Of a stretch of 64,000 bases of DNA, positions 24,785 to 32,819 are shown one piece after another. The notes under the pieces are model-generated. The model had not been told where the DNA came from, searched no databases, and saw only the letters and a program-made list of their open reading frames with translations. A program made the translations under genes and the position numbers. The stretch comes from Cupriavidus laharis. GTDB lineage: Bacteria; Pseudomonadota; Gammaproteobacteria; Burkholderiales; Burkholderiaceae. The DNA lies in NCBI RefSeq assembly GCF_914271435.1, contig NZ_CAJZAI010000018.1, positions 1 to 64,000 on the forward strand, given 5' to 3'. The stretch's first letter is position 1; the number at the start of each line of letters is the position of its first letter.

Positions 24785-26107
24785 TCAGGACCGATCCGGC
24801 TGGCGCGGCACGCCCAGCCACATCGACAGGCCGCTGGCCAGCAGCAAGGCGGCCAGCAGGTACAGCGCATTGTCGAGGCTTCCCGTCTGCACCTTGATTT
24901 GTCCGATCACCCACGGGCTGACAATGCCGCTGGTGATGCCCACACTGCTGATGAATGCAATGCCGGCCGCTGCGCCGCTGGCGGGCAGGTGGCTTGGCGG
25001 CAGCGACCAGAATACCGGCAGCGCGGCAAAGATCAGCACGGCGGCCACGGACAGGATGGCCAGCATCGCGGCCAGGCTCTGCAGGTGCAGCGTGAGCGCG
25101 GCCAGCGCCAGCGCGCCGCCGGCCGTGCATAGCAGGAAATGCCGGTGGCGTTCGCCAGTGCGGTCGGAGTGCCGCGCAATCAGGATCAGGCCGACCGCGC
25201 CGACCGCATTGGGCACGACCGAGTAGAGGCTGATGGAGACGACATCGGTGATGCCGAAGTCGCGGATCATCAGCGGCATCCAGAAGCTCAGCGCCAGCGA
25301 GCCGCAGGTCAGCGAAAAGTAGATGAAGGCGAAGAGGTAGGCGCGCGGGTTGCGCAGTACCTGTAGCAGCGCCTGCAGCGAGTGCGCCTTGACGCCATGG
25401 TCTTCGGCGCGGGCCCGCGCCAGGAACGCCTTTTCGCGGTCGGTGAGCCAGCTCGCCTGGCCCGGTTCGTCGACCAGGAAAAACGCGGCGATCACGCCCA
25501 GCACGATGGCCGGCGCACCTTCGATCGCGAACATCCACTTCCAGCCTTGCATGCCGAGCACACCGGCCATGTCGCGCATGATCCAGCCCGACACCAGCCC
25601 GCCCAGCACGCCGGCAATAGCCACGCCGGCGAAGAAGATCGCCATCACCGCGGCGCGGCGTTTTGCCGGGAACCAGTAGGTCAGGTAGAGCACGATGCCG
25701 GGAAAGAAGCCTGCCTCGAACACGCCAAGCAGGAAGCGCAGCGTATAGAACTGCGTCGGCGACGATACCGCCATCATGCCGACCGAGGCCACGCCCCACA
25801 GCACCATGATGCGCGTGAAGGTGCGGCGCGCGCCGAAGCGCGCCAGCAGCATGTTGCTGGGCACCTCGCACAGCACGTAGCCGACGTAGAACACCGCGGC
25901 GCCCAGGCCGTACATGGCGTCGCTGAACCCGAGGTCCTGCTTCATCTGCAACTGGGCGAAGCCGATGTTGATGCGGTCCAGGAATGAAACCACGTAGCAC
26001 ACGAACAGGAACGGGATCAGGCGCAGCCAGACCTTGCGGTATAGCGCGTCTTCTTCGTGCGCGGCGTAAGCGGGGGCCGCAATCGCCCCTGAGGCCAGAT
26101 TGCTCAT
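24785..26107 (-). CDS. MFS transporter of the anion:cation symporter type
   Basis: The product is a 440-residue inner-membrane carrier with twelve predicted helices. The start of helix 1 (RLIPFLFVCYVVSFLDRINI) followed by GFAQLQMKQDLGFS is the signature of the ACS/phthalate-tartrate permease group, which takes up organic anions such as tartrate, glucarate or aromatic acids by proton symport. Other matches are FLLGVFEAGFFPGIVLYLTY and WFPAKRRAA in the loop before helix 5. The ATG at 26107 has GGAGA upstream. It ends the minus-strand locus MBL protein - flavin monooxygenase - DUF2783 - MFS, so it probably imports the substrate of that pathway. The exact substrate cannot be read from the sequence. 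Confidence 0.9.
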   Translation of the reverse strand: MSNLASGAIAAPAYAAHEEDALYRKVWLRLIPFLFVCYVVSFLDRINIGFAQLQMKQDLGFSDAMYGLGAAVFYVGYVLCEVPSNMLLARFGARRTFTRIMVLWGVASVGMMAVSSPTQFYTLRFLLGVFEAGFFPGIVLYLTYWFPAKRRAAVMAIFFAGVAIAGVLGGLVSGWIMRDMAGVLGMQGWKWMFAIEGAPAIVLGVIAAFFLVDEPGQASWLTDREKAFLARARAEDHGVKAHSLQALLQVLRNPRAYLFAFIYFSLTCGSLALSFWMPLMIRDFGITDVVSISLYSVVPNAVGAVGLILIARHSDRTGERHRHFLLCTAGGALALAALTLHLQSLAAMLAILSVAAVLIFAALPVFWSLPPSHLPASGAAAGIAFISSVGITSGIVSPWVIGQIKVQTGSLDNALYLLAALLLASGLSMWLGVPRQPDRS

Positions 26108-26209
26108 TGCTTTGTCTCCGGTGTAAGCGCCGCCCGCGCCGGCCTTTGACAGGCCTTCGCAACGGGTCGGGCGGAAAGGGCCGGGCACGCGGGACGCGTG
26201 CCCGCAGGG

Positions 26210-26446
26210 TCAGCTTGCGCTGGCGGTGTCGCCGGCGATGCCTTCGCGTGCGGCCTGCATCGCCGCGAGCAGCACGTCGTGGTCGCCGATGTGGTTGGCG
26301 AGCAGCAGGATGAGCTGGGCGTTGGCGGCCTGGCTCTGCGCGTCGTCCAGGTCGCGGTGCATGTCGATCAGCGCTTCGTAGAAGTCGTCAGGACGGGCCA
26401 GGTTGGGTTCGGTATTGAGGGTATGTGCCTGGGCTTGGCTGGGCAT
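26210..26446 (-). CDS. DUF2783 protein
   Basis: The protein is 78 residues, mostly helical: PDDFYEALIDMHRDL, then DAQSQAANAQLILLLANHIG and DHDVLLAAMQAARE. This matches the small DUF2783 family, which in Burkholderiales is encoded beside a flavin hydroxylase and an MBL-fold protein, as here. No catalytic residues are evident; an accessory or subunit role is an inference from context. The ATG at 26446 has GGAGA upstream. It is 46 bases downstream of the monooxygenase gene. Confidence 0.75.
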   Translation of the reverse strand: MPSQAQAHTLNTEPNLARPDDFYEALIDMHRDLDDAQSQAANAQLILLLANHIGDHDVLLAAMQAAREGIAGDTASAS

Positions 26447-26492
26447 GGCGTTGTCTCCGGATTCTGTGGGGCGGCCTGTCATCGGTCAGGCC

Positions 26493-28220
26493 TTATGCCG
26501 CCATGGCGGCCGGCTGGTGCGCCTTGCCGGCAGGCAGTTGCGCGCCGCTCGCGCGCGCCAGCGCGTCGCCGATGCGTTGCGCGTCGATGCGGCGCCAGCG
26601 CGCGCAGACATGCTGGTCCGGCCGGATCAGGTAGAAGGTGCCCGGTGCGGCGCTGTAGCGTTGCGCCGCCAGCCCTTCGTCGTCACGTACTACGGTGATG
26701 CCGGACGCGGGCTGCGCCGATGTACCGATGTACACGAGGCGGATCGGCAAGCCTGACTGCGTCAATTGTTCGAGCGCGAGGCGGTTCTCGCTGTCGAGGC
26801 TGTCAGGCGTGCCGAACACCAGCCCGGTGAACTCGCCACCGAGATGCTGGAGCAGCCAGCCCGCGCCATGCGCGTCCGAGACCGGGGCGTCCGCGCAGGC
26901 CGCGCCGGGCGCCATGGTGCCGCCGAGTCCATCCGCATCAGGCGTATTGAGCGGCGAGCCGTGCAGCACCGCCGGTACCGACAGGCGCCCGCTGTTGACC
27001 AGGCCGCGTGCAAAGGCATGGCGACGAGACAGCCCCAGCACGGCATCGCGGAACAGGCGGCTGACCGGGCTCTTGGGCGTGATGAAATCCGTCGCGCGGG
27101 TGGAGTTGAGGATGTTCTCGTCGGCGGCGTACTCGCGTTCGCTCGCGTAGGTGTCGAGCAGGTTGTCGGCCGCGCGGCCCTGCAGCACGTAGGCGAGCTT
27201 CCAGGCCAGGTTCTCGGCATCCTGCACGCCGCTGTTGGCGCCGCGTGCGCCAAACGGCGAGACACCGTGCGCGGAGTCGCCCGCGAACAGCACGTTGCCG
27301 TGCCGGAAGCTGTCCATGCGCAGGCACGAGAACGTATAGACGCTGACCCATTCGAGCGTGAACTTCGCGTCCGGGCCCAGCAGTGCCTGTACGCGCGGGA
27401 TCACGCGCTCAGGCGCTTTCTCCAGGACGGGGTCTGCCTCCCAGCCGAGCTGGAAGTCGATGCGCCAGACATTGTCGGGCTGGCGGTGCAGCAGCACCGA
27501 CTGGTTCGGGTGGAACGGCGGGTCGAACCAGAACCAGCGCTCGGTGGGAAAGTCCGCTTCCATCTTCACGTCGGCGATCAGGAATCGGTCCTTGAAGGTC
27601 CGGCCCTTGCTGTCCAGGCCCAGCAGCTTGCGCACCGGGCTGCGCGAGCCGTCGGCAGCCACTACGTAACGGGCGGACAGCGTGTAGCAGCCCTCCGGCG
27701 TTTCGATCGTCAGCGCGATGGTTTCGTCGGGCGTGCCGGACTGCCGCGGTTCGAGCCCGACCACCTTGTTGCGCCAGCGGATCTCGATATTGGGCAGCGC
27801 CTGCGCGCGCTCCAGCAGGAAGCCTTCCAGATAGTACTGCTGCAGGTTGATGAAGGCCGGGCGACGATGGCCCGCCTCCGGCAGCAGGTCGAAGCTGTAG
27901 ACCTGCTGGTCGCGCAGGAACACCTTGCCCACGTTCCAGCTCACGCCCTTGTCGACCATGGGCTGGCCACAGCCCAGGCGGTCGAAGATGTCCAGCGTGC
28001 GCTTGGCGAAGCAGATGGCGCGCGATCCGGCGGACAGCGTGCAGTCGTCGTCCACCAGCACCACGGGCACGCCCCGCTGGGCCAGGTCGATGGCGGTCGC
28101 CAGGCCGATGGGCCCGGCGCCGACCACGACGACTGGATAGGCCGCGCCATCCGCGTGGCCGCCGCGCTGTTCCGCGCAGGGCTGGTACTCGAATGTCAGG
28201 TGCTGGTAATCGATGGTCAT
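26493..28220 (-). CDS. FAD-dependent aromatic-type monooxygenase
   Basis: The product is 575 residues, in the flavin aromatic hydroxylase group (PHBH/MhpA-like), NAD(P)H-dependent and cytoplasmic. The dinucleotide-binding motif VVVVGAGPIGLATAIDLAQ is at about residues 30-48. The second FAD site (GD motif) reads LFAGDSAHGVSPFGARGANS, followed by GVQDAENLAWKLAYVLQG. The C-terminal thioredoxin-like domain typical of MhpA/PheA enzymes is present from about residue 430. The substrate is probably a phenolic or heterocyclic acid but cannot be defined. The start at 28220 has GGAGA upstream. It is encoded 58 bases after the MBL-fold gene. Confidence 0.9.
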   Translation of the reverse strand: MTIDYQHLTFEYQPCAEQRGGHADGAAYPVVVVGAGPIGLATAIDLAQRGVPVVLVDDDCTLSAGSRAICFAKRTLDIFDRLGCGQPMVDKGVSWNVGKVFLRDQQVYSFDLLPEAGHRRPAFINLQQYYLEGFLLERAQALPNIEIRWRNKVVGLEPRQSGTPDETIALTIETPEGCYTLSARYVVAADGSRSPVRKLLGLDSKGRTFKDRFLIADVKMEADFPTERWFWFDPPFHPNQSVLLHRQPDNVWRIDFQLGWEADPVLEKAPERVIPRVQALLGPDAKFTLEWVSVYTFSCLRMDSFRHGNVLFAGDSAHGVSPFGARGANSGVQDAENLAWKLAYVLQGRAADNLLDTYASEREYAADENILNSTRATDFITPKSPVSRLFRDAVLGLSRRHAFARGLVNSGRLSVPAVLHGSPLNTPDADGLGGTMAPGAACADAPVSDAHGAGWLLQHLGGEFTGLVFGTPDSLDSENRLALEQLTQSGLPIRLVYIGTSAQPASGITVVRDDEGLAAQRYSAAPGTFYLIRPDQHVCARWRRIDAQRIGDALARASGAQLPAGKAHQPAAMAA

Positions 28221-28278
28221 GCCAATGTCTCCGTCCACTCTCTCTTCTCGTGCTTGATTCCCTGTTGCCGCCGGCGCC

Positions 28279-29238
28279 TCAGTCCTGCAGCGCGGCCCAC
28301 ATGTCCTTGTCGCGCTGGGCGGTCCAGATGCGAGGGTGGCGGATACCGCTGGCTTCGTCGTAGGCACGCGAGACGTCGAACGGCAGGCAGTGCTCGTAGA
28401 TGAATACCTGGCCGAACTTCGGGTCCATGGCGCGGCGCGTGTGGGCCATGGCTGCCTTCAGGTCGAGCTTGTCGGCCACGGCTTCCTTGCCGGCCTGGAA
28501 CAGCGTGGTGACGAAGTCCTTGGTGTAGGCGATGCCCTTGCTGACCTCTTCAGGCGTGGTCAGGGCAGGGCCGCGGCCTGGAACGAGCTTCTCGGGCTGC
28601 AGCGCGGCCAGCGCGTCGAGCGTGGCGGGCCATTCGGCAAGCTGGGCATCGCCGCAGTAACAGGCGGCGTCGTATTCGACCAGGTCGCCCGAGAACAGCA
28701 CTTTCTGGGACGGCAGCCAGACCACGGTGTCACCCTTGGTGTGGCCCGAGCCGAGGTGGGCAATGCGCACTTCCAGCTTGCCCAGGAACAGCGTGATTTC
28801 CTTCTCGAACACCAGCGTCGGCCAGGTCAGGCCCGGCACGGTCTCGACGCCGGCGAACAGGCGCGGGAAGCGTTCGATTTCCGACTTCATGTCGGCCTCG
28901 CCGCGCTCGACGATCATTTCATAGGTGCCGCGGCTGGCGATGACCTGCTGCGCGCCTTCGGCGAAGTATGCCGATGCGCCCAACACGCGCACCGCGTGGT
29001 AGTGCGACAGCACCACGTACTTGATGGGCTTGTCGGTCACCGCGCGGATCCTGGCGATCAGGTCCTGCGCCATGGCCGGGGTGGCGGTGGTGTCGACGAT
29101 GATCACGCCGTCGTCGCCGATGATCACGCCGGAGTTGGGGTCGCCTTCGGCCGTGTAGGCGTAGGCGTTCTCGGACAACTGGGTGAAGGTGATCTGCTTG
29201 GCTTCCAGGTCGGCCTGGGATGCGAATGCCTTGCTCAT
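28279..29238 (-). CDS. MBL-fold protein with altered metal site
   Basis: The product is 319 residues with the metallo-beta-lactamase fold order: SGVIIGDDGVIIVDTTATPA, then VVLSHYHAVRVLGAS, LGSGHTKGDTVVWLP, VLFSGDLVEYDA and LVPGRGPALTT. Canonical hydrolases carry HxHxDH at the first motif. Here residues 79-84 read H-Y-H-A-V-R, so the Asp and third His are lost, and the late GHG is GRG (R222). His166 and Asp185 remain. It may bind one metal or none, or act on a different substrate. The start at 29238 (MSKAFAS) is preferred; an ATG six codons earlier (MKRTDS) is possible. It is the first gene of the MBL - flavin hydroxylase - DUF2783 - MFS locus, divergent from two IclR genes. Confidence 0.85.
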   Translation of the reverse strand: MSKAFASQADLEAKQITFTQLSENAYAYTAEGDPNSGVIIGDDGVIIVDTTATPAMAQDLIARIRAVTDKPIKYVVLSHYHAVRVLGASAYFAEGAQQVIASRGTYEMIVERGEADMKSEIERFPRLFAGVETVPGLTWPTLVFEKEITLFLGKLEVRIAHLGSGHTKGDTVVWLPSQKVLFSGDLVEYDAACYCGDAQLAEWPATLDALAALQPEKLVPGRGPALTTPEEVSKGIAYTKDFVTTLFQAGKEAVADKLDLKAAMAHTRRAMDPKFGQVFIYEHCLPFDVSRAYDEASGIRHPRIWTAQRDKDMWAALQD

Positions 29239-29396
29239 GCTGTCGGTCCTCTTCATGGGGGCGGGCGGGACAGCGGCACGCGAATCCTTGCGCGGCTCCG
29301 CGCGGCTGTCTCGCCCCGTTCGTTGATCTTTGTCTTGCCGCAGCGACGCTGTGCGTGCTCGGCGACGGGGTAGTGCCATCTTAGGAAACGGCGTTT

Positions 29397-29434
29397 AATT
29401 AATCAATAGCTAAGTGATTAGCCTATGATTAATT
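29397..29434. promoter_or_regulatory. Candidate IclR operator
   Basis: Between the divergent MBL and IclR genes lies an AT-rich nested inverted repeat. Outer arms are AATTAATCAATAG (29397-29409) and CTATGATTAATT (29423-29434), matching with one extra base. An inner pair TAATCA/TGATTA (29400-29405 and 29415-29420) is perfect with nine bases between. It stands out against the GC-rich surroundings and sits about 95 bases before the regulator start, where an autoregulated divergent operator would be. Confidence 0.55.
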
Positions 29435-29527
29435 TTGGATGGAGCGCAAAAAATCGAGGGTAAACACTTAGATGCGGCATCCATCCCGGTGACGCTCGAT
29501 TAATATCTGGGCTTTCCGGAGAGGACG

Positions 29528-30322
29528 ATGGCGGCAGCGGGGCGCAAGACGGCGCAAGCGGAATGCGAGGAGAAGGTGCAGCGCGGCATCCAGAGCGTGG
29601 AGGTCGCTGGCCGGTTCCTGGGCGCGCTGGCGGCCGTGCGTGTGCCGATGACGCTCGCCGAACTGTCGGAAGCGGCACAGCTCGCGCCCGCACAGGCCCA
29701 TGCCTACCTGGTCAGCCTGACACGGCTCGGGCTGATCAAGCGCGACCACCTGTCGGGCCGCTACGAGCCGGGCCCGCTGTCGCTGCAGCTCGGCATGCTA
29801 CACCTGGACTCCGATCCGGCCTACCGCGCCGCCGTGCCGCGCGTGGACGAGCTGGCCGAGGCCACGGGTTTCAGTGTGGCGATCAGCATTGCCGGCCCGC
29901 AGGGGCCCGCCATCGTGCGTTACGTGCCGGCTGCGGCGCCGCTGCACGTGAACCTGCACGTTGGCACCGTCATGGCGCTGGCGGCGACGGCGACCGGGCG
30001 CGTGTATTGCGCGTTCAAGCCAAGCGCCGGCTGGGAGGCGATCTGGCGGCAGCAGCAGCCGCAGGCCAGCCCCGCGGATCGCGCCGTATTCGACGACACG
30101 CTCCAGGCCATTCGCGCGCGCGGCATGGAGCGCAGCATCGACACCCCCAGCCCGGCCGTCAGCAGCCTGAGCGTGCCCGTACTCGATGCGGGCGGCGCGT
30201 TGCGGCTGGTGCTGACCGTCGTGGGTTCCACGGGCGCCATCAATGTGGATTGGCAGGGGCCGGTGGCAACGGCATTGCAGGCTACCGCGCGCGATATCGG
30301 CGCAAACCTTGGACAAGCATGA
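29528..30322 (+). CDS. IclR-family transcriptional regulator (first of pair)
   Basis: The product is 264 residues. An N-terminal winged helix (GIQSVEVAGRFLGALAAV, MTLAELSEAAQLAPAQAHAY, LVSLTRLGLIKRD) is followed by the IclR effector domain (YEPGPLSLQLGMLHL, EATGFSVAISIAG, VGTVMALAATATGRVYCAF). GGAGAGG precedes the ATG. The stop overlaps the next start as ATGA. It probably controls the divergent MBL/monooxygenase/MFS operon; whether as activator or repressor is not shown. Confidence 0.92.
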   Translation: MAAAGRKTAQAECEEKVQRGIQSVEVAGRFLGALAAVRVPMTLAELSEAAQLAPAQAHAYLVSLTRLGLIKRDHLSGRYEPGPLSLQLGMLHLDSDPAYRAAVPRVDELAEATGFSVAISIAGPQGPAIVRYVPAAAPLHVNLHVGTVMALAATATGRVYCAFKPSAGWEAIWRQQQPQASPADRAVFDDTLQAIRARGMERSIDTPSPAVSSLSVPVLDAGGALRLVLTVVGSTGAINVDWQGPVATALQATARDIGANLGQA

Positions 30323-31158
30323 GTACGCAAGCGGCACCGAACGATGACCGGACTGCCGACGGGGGCAAGCCGCAGCGCGGCATCCAGTCGCTCGACAGCA
30401 CCGGCCAGTTGCTGGTGGCGCTGGTGGCGGCAGGCAGGCCGCTGTCGCTGCGCGACCTGGCGCAGGCGGCCGGCATGGCGCCGGCCAAGGCGTTCCCGCA
30501 CCTGGTGAGCCTGCAGAAGACCGGCCTGCTCGCGCGCGATGCCGCGGGAAATTTCCTGTGCGGCCCTCTGAGCCTGGAATTGGGGCTGATCGCCCTGCAG
30601 CGCTTGTCGCCCGCGCGTGAAGCGGAGCCGGAAATCATCGAACTTGCGGGCGCCACGGGCCTGAGCGTGGCCATGGCGGTGCTCGGGCCGCTGGGGCCTA
30701 CCGTGGTGCGGCTGGAGGAGTCGGCACGGCCGCAGCATGTGAGCCTGCGCGTCGGCACGGTGCTTTCGCTCGTCAATACCGCGATCGGCCGCACCATGGC
30801 GGCGTACCTGCCGGAGAACGTGCTGGCCGGCCTGCTCGCGCGCGATGACCTGCGCATGGCCGGCGTTGCGCGTGCCGAGGTGCTTGGCGATGATGGAAAG
30901 CTTGCCCCGGACTATGCCAGCCGGCTGGCGCAGGTGCGCAGCGAACAGGTCGACAACGCGCTGAGCCGGCCGGTACCCGGCATCGACACGCTCGCGGCGC
31001 CAGTATTCGACCACACGGGCAGCCTGGCGCTGGTGGTGGCGGTGATGGGGTCGACCGGCAGTTTCGACAGCAGTACGCAAGGCGCCACCGCCGACCTGGT
31101 GCGCCAGGCGGCGCACCGGCTTTCGTGGCGCTTCGGCGCCATGCAGGCGCCGGGCTGA
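30319..31158 (+). CDS. IclR-family transcriptional regulator (second of pair)
   Basis: The product is 279 residues and paralogous to the preceding regulator: RGIQSLDSTGQLLVALVAAG, PLSLRDLAQAAGMAPAKAFP, HLVSLQKTGLLARD, then LCGPLSLELGLIALQRL and the effector domain with VGTVLSLVNTAIGRTMAAYL. The ATG at 30319 overlaps the first gene's TGA, so the two are made together and may form heterodimers. It is convergent with the EAL/HDOD gene. Confidence 0.92.
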   Translation: MSTQAAPNDDRTADGGKPQRGIQSLDSTGQLLVALVAAGRPLSLRDLAQAAGMAPAKAFPHLVSLQKTGLLARDAAGNFLCGPLSLELGLIALQRLSPAREAEPEIIELAGATGLSVAMAVLGPLGPTVVRLEESARPQHVSLRVGTVLSLVNTAIGRTMAAYLPENVLAGLLARDDLRMAGVARAEVLGDDGKLAPDYASRLAQVRSEQVDNALSRPVPGIDTLAAPVFDHTGSLALVVAVMGSTGSFDSSTQGATADLVRQAAHRLSWRFGAMQAPG

Positions 31159-31203
31159 GATGTGCGGCTTGCTGCTGCGCCACGCGGATATTGGCGGACC
31201 GGA

Positions 31204-32388
31204 TCAGCGCATCCCGCCGCCGCGTTCGTAGACCTCCGCCGCATGCAGCAGCCCGCCCAGTTCGCCCTGGCGATGGAGCACGGCATCGCGGATCGCCCGG
31301 GTCACCGGAAATGTGTCCTGGATGTCGCGTCGCGTGCCGTCAGGCGGCAGCGGGGCCAGCGACAGCACACCTGTCAGGAATGCGGCTTCCGCGAACGCGG
31401 CATCGTGCGGCCGGACGTGGCGTGCCGCTTGCTCCATGAAGCAGGCGCGGCGGTGCGCCGCCTGGGCGCGCACGCTGGGCTCGCTGGGCAGGCGGAAGCC
31501 GTCTGACATCTGGAGCAGTTGCACCCAACGCAGCAAGCTGTCCTGACCAACCGCCTGCAGCAGTGCTCGCGCGCTGCCAAAACCGCGGGCGGGCCGCACG
31601 CCCATCGCCACGGAGAGCCGCAGCAACTGGGCGACCAGGCCGGGGTTGGCCTTCAGCTCAGCCAATAGCGCATCGCCGGGCCCGCCGTGCGCCAGCAGCG
31701 CTTGCAGCCGTGCCAGCGCAGCACGGTCCAGGTGCGGCAACGGTGCCGTCAGCGGCTCCGGACGTGCGAAGTGAAAGCCCTGGAACAGATGGAACCCGAG
31801 CCGTTGGGCCAGCGCGAATTCTTCCGCGGTTTCAACCTTCTCGGCGATCAGCAGGCGGTCCGCCTGCAGCACGGCATCGGCCAGGCGCGGAAGCTCCGCG
31901 CGGCTGGCAAGCCGGAAATCGACCTTCACGAAGTCGACCGCGGGCAGCGCCTTGCGGACATCGTCCGACAGCGCCGGGACGTCGTCGAGCGCCAGGCGAT
32001 AGCCGGCCTCCCGCAGCCATGCCAGGCGGTGCAGCACGCAGGCATCCATCGGCACGCTTTCGAGCACTTCCAGGACGAAATGCCCCGGGGGCGCCAGCAA
32101 CAGCACATCGTCAAGCAGTAACTGCCGGCCAAGGTTGACGAATCCGGCATGCTTGCGCAGCGCCCAGTCCAGCCCGGTACCGCCGAGCGTGCGCGCGATG
32201 ACGTGGGCCGTGGCGGCGCTGTCATCGAGCACGTTTGCCCAGTTCCCGCCGGCTTCCCGGTACAGCAGTTCAAAGGCCTGCGGGATGCCGGCTGCATCGA
32301 CGATGGGCTGGCGCCCGAAATGCAGTACCTCGGCATCATGGGGACCGGGCATGGGTACGGCTGACAAAGAACGAAGGGCGTGTTGCAT
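31204..32388 (-). CDS. EAL/HDOD signalling protein, probably non-catalytic
   Basis: The product is about 394 residues. The N-terminal part is a divergent EAL domain: LHFGRQPIVDAAGIPQAFEL leads into LLYRE where EAL enzymes have ExLxR, then VDFVKVDFRL and ADRLLIAEKVETAEEFALAQ followed by GFHLFQGFHFARPE. The C-terminal part (about 200-390) is an HDOD domain with LLRLSVAMGVRPARG, ALLQAVGQDSLLRWVQLLQM and VLSLAPLP. This YuxH-like architecture is used in c-di-GMP-linked signalling, and the EAL half often lacks the metal-binding acidic residues, as here. The start at 32388 (MQHALRS) is a best guess because no ribosome site is strong. Confidence 0.85.
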   Translation of the reverse strand: MQHALRSLSAVPMPGPHDAEVLHFGRQPIVDAAGIPQAFELLYREAGGNWANVLDDSAATAHVIARTLGGTGLDWALRKHAGFVNLGRQLLLDDVLLLAPPGHFVLEVLESVPMDACVLHRLAWLREAGYRLALDDVPALSDDVRKALPAVDFVKVDFRLASRAELPRLADAVLQADRLLIAEKVETAEEFALAQRLGFHLFQGFHFARPEPLTAPLPHLDRAALARLQALLAHGGPGDALLAELKANPGLVAQLLRLSVAMGVRPARGFGSARALLQAVGQDSLLRWVQLLQMSDGFRLPSEPSVRAQAAHRRACFMEQAARHVRPHDAAFAEAAFLTGVLSLAPLPPDGTRRDIQDTFPVTRAIRDAVLHRQGELGGLLHAAEVYERGGGMR

Positions 32389-32819
32389 GGGAATATTCCA
32401 GGAGGAGGCCGGCAATTTCCTGATGCGGATTAATGCAGAGAACGCGTGGAAGGGATTTGATAGCGTTTTTCGGATATGCCGCAAAAATCAGAAAAATCGT
32501 ATCTGGCGCAACAGGAATCAACAGGAAAGCGCCGCGATGATAGGAAGGGTGTTCCTCGACTTCCTTGATCCGAGCCAAAAATCCCGGCGCGTCCGGACTC
32601 TCCTCCCATTTCCGAGATCTGTACCAGAGCATTACCGCACCATGGTCGGAAAACTCCTAATACGCATTCGGAAACTACAGATTGCGCTGTGAGTGCAGGT
32701 CAATAAAATCAAATTTAAGGTTTTCGTGATTCGATTTTCGGAGCCAATCTAATTGACTGGTAATACCTGCGAAGGATCACCCGAAACCATCCATTGAGAT
32801 CCCTTCTTCCAAGGTGCCC
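32389..32819. other. Intergenic region upstream of the FNR gene
   Basis: This stretch of about 430 bases is less GC-rich than its neighbours and separates the minus-strand EAL/HDOD gene from the plus-strand FNR gene, so it contains both promoters. A-tracts and TAAA-type runs at 32460-32720 are present. I looked for a symmetrical TTGAT-N4-ATCAA FNR box and did not find one. No RNA gene is recognised. Confidence 0.4.

Noticed and set aside
29563-30318. Upstream extension of the second IclR gene into the first
   Set aside because: It is only the other frame of the first IclR gene. The ATGA overlap at 30319 gives the natural start.
32485-32819. FNR box upstream of the FNR gene
   Set aside because: TTGATTTTATTGAC occurs on the minus strand but the second half-site is not inverted (TTGAC rather than ATCAA), so it does not fit the FNR consensus.
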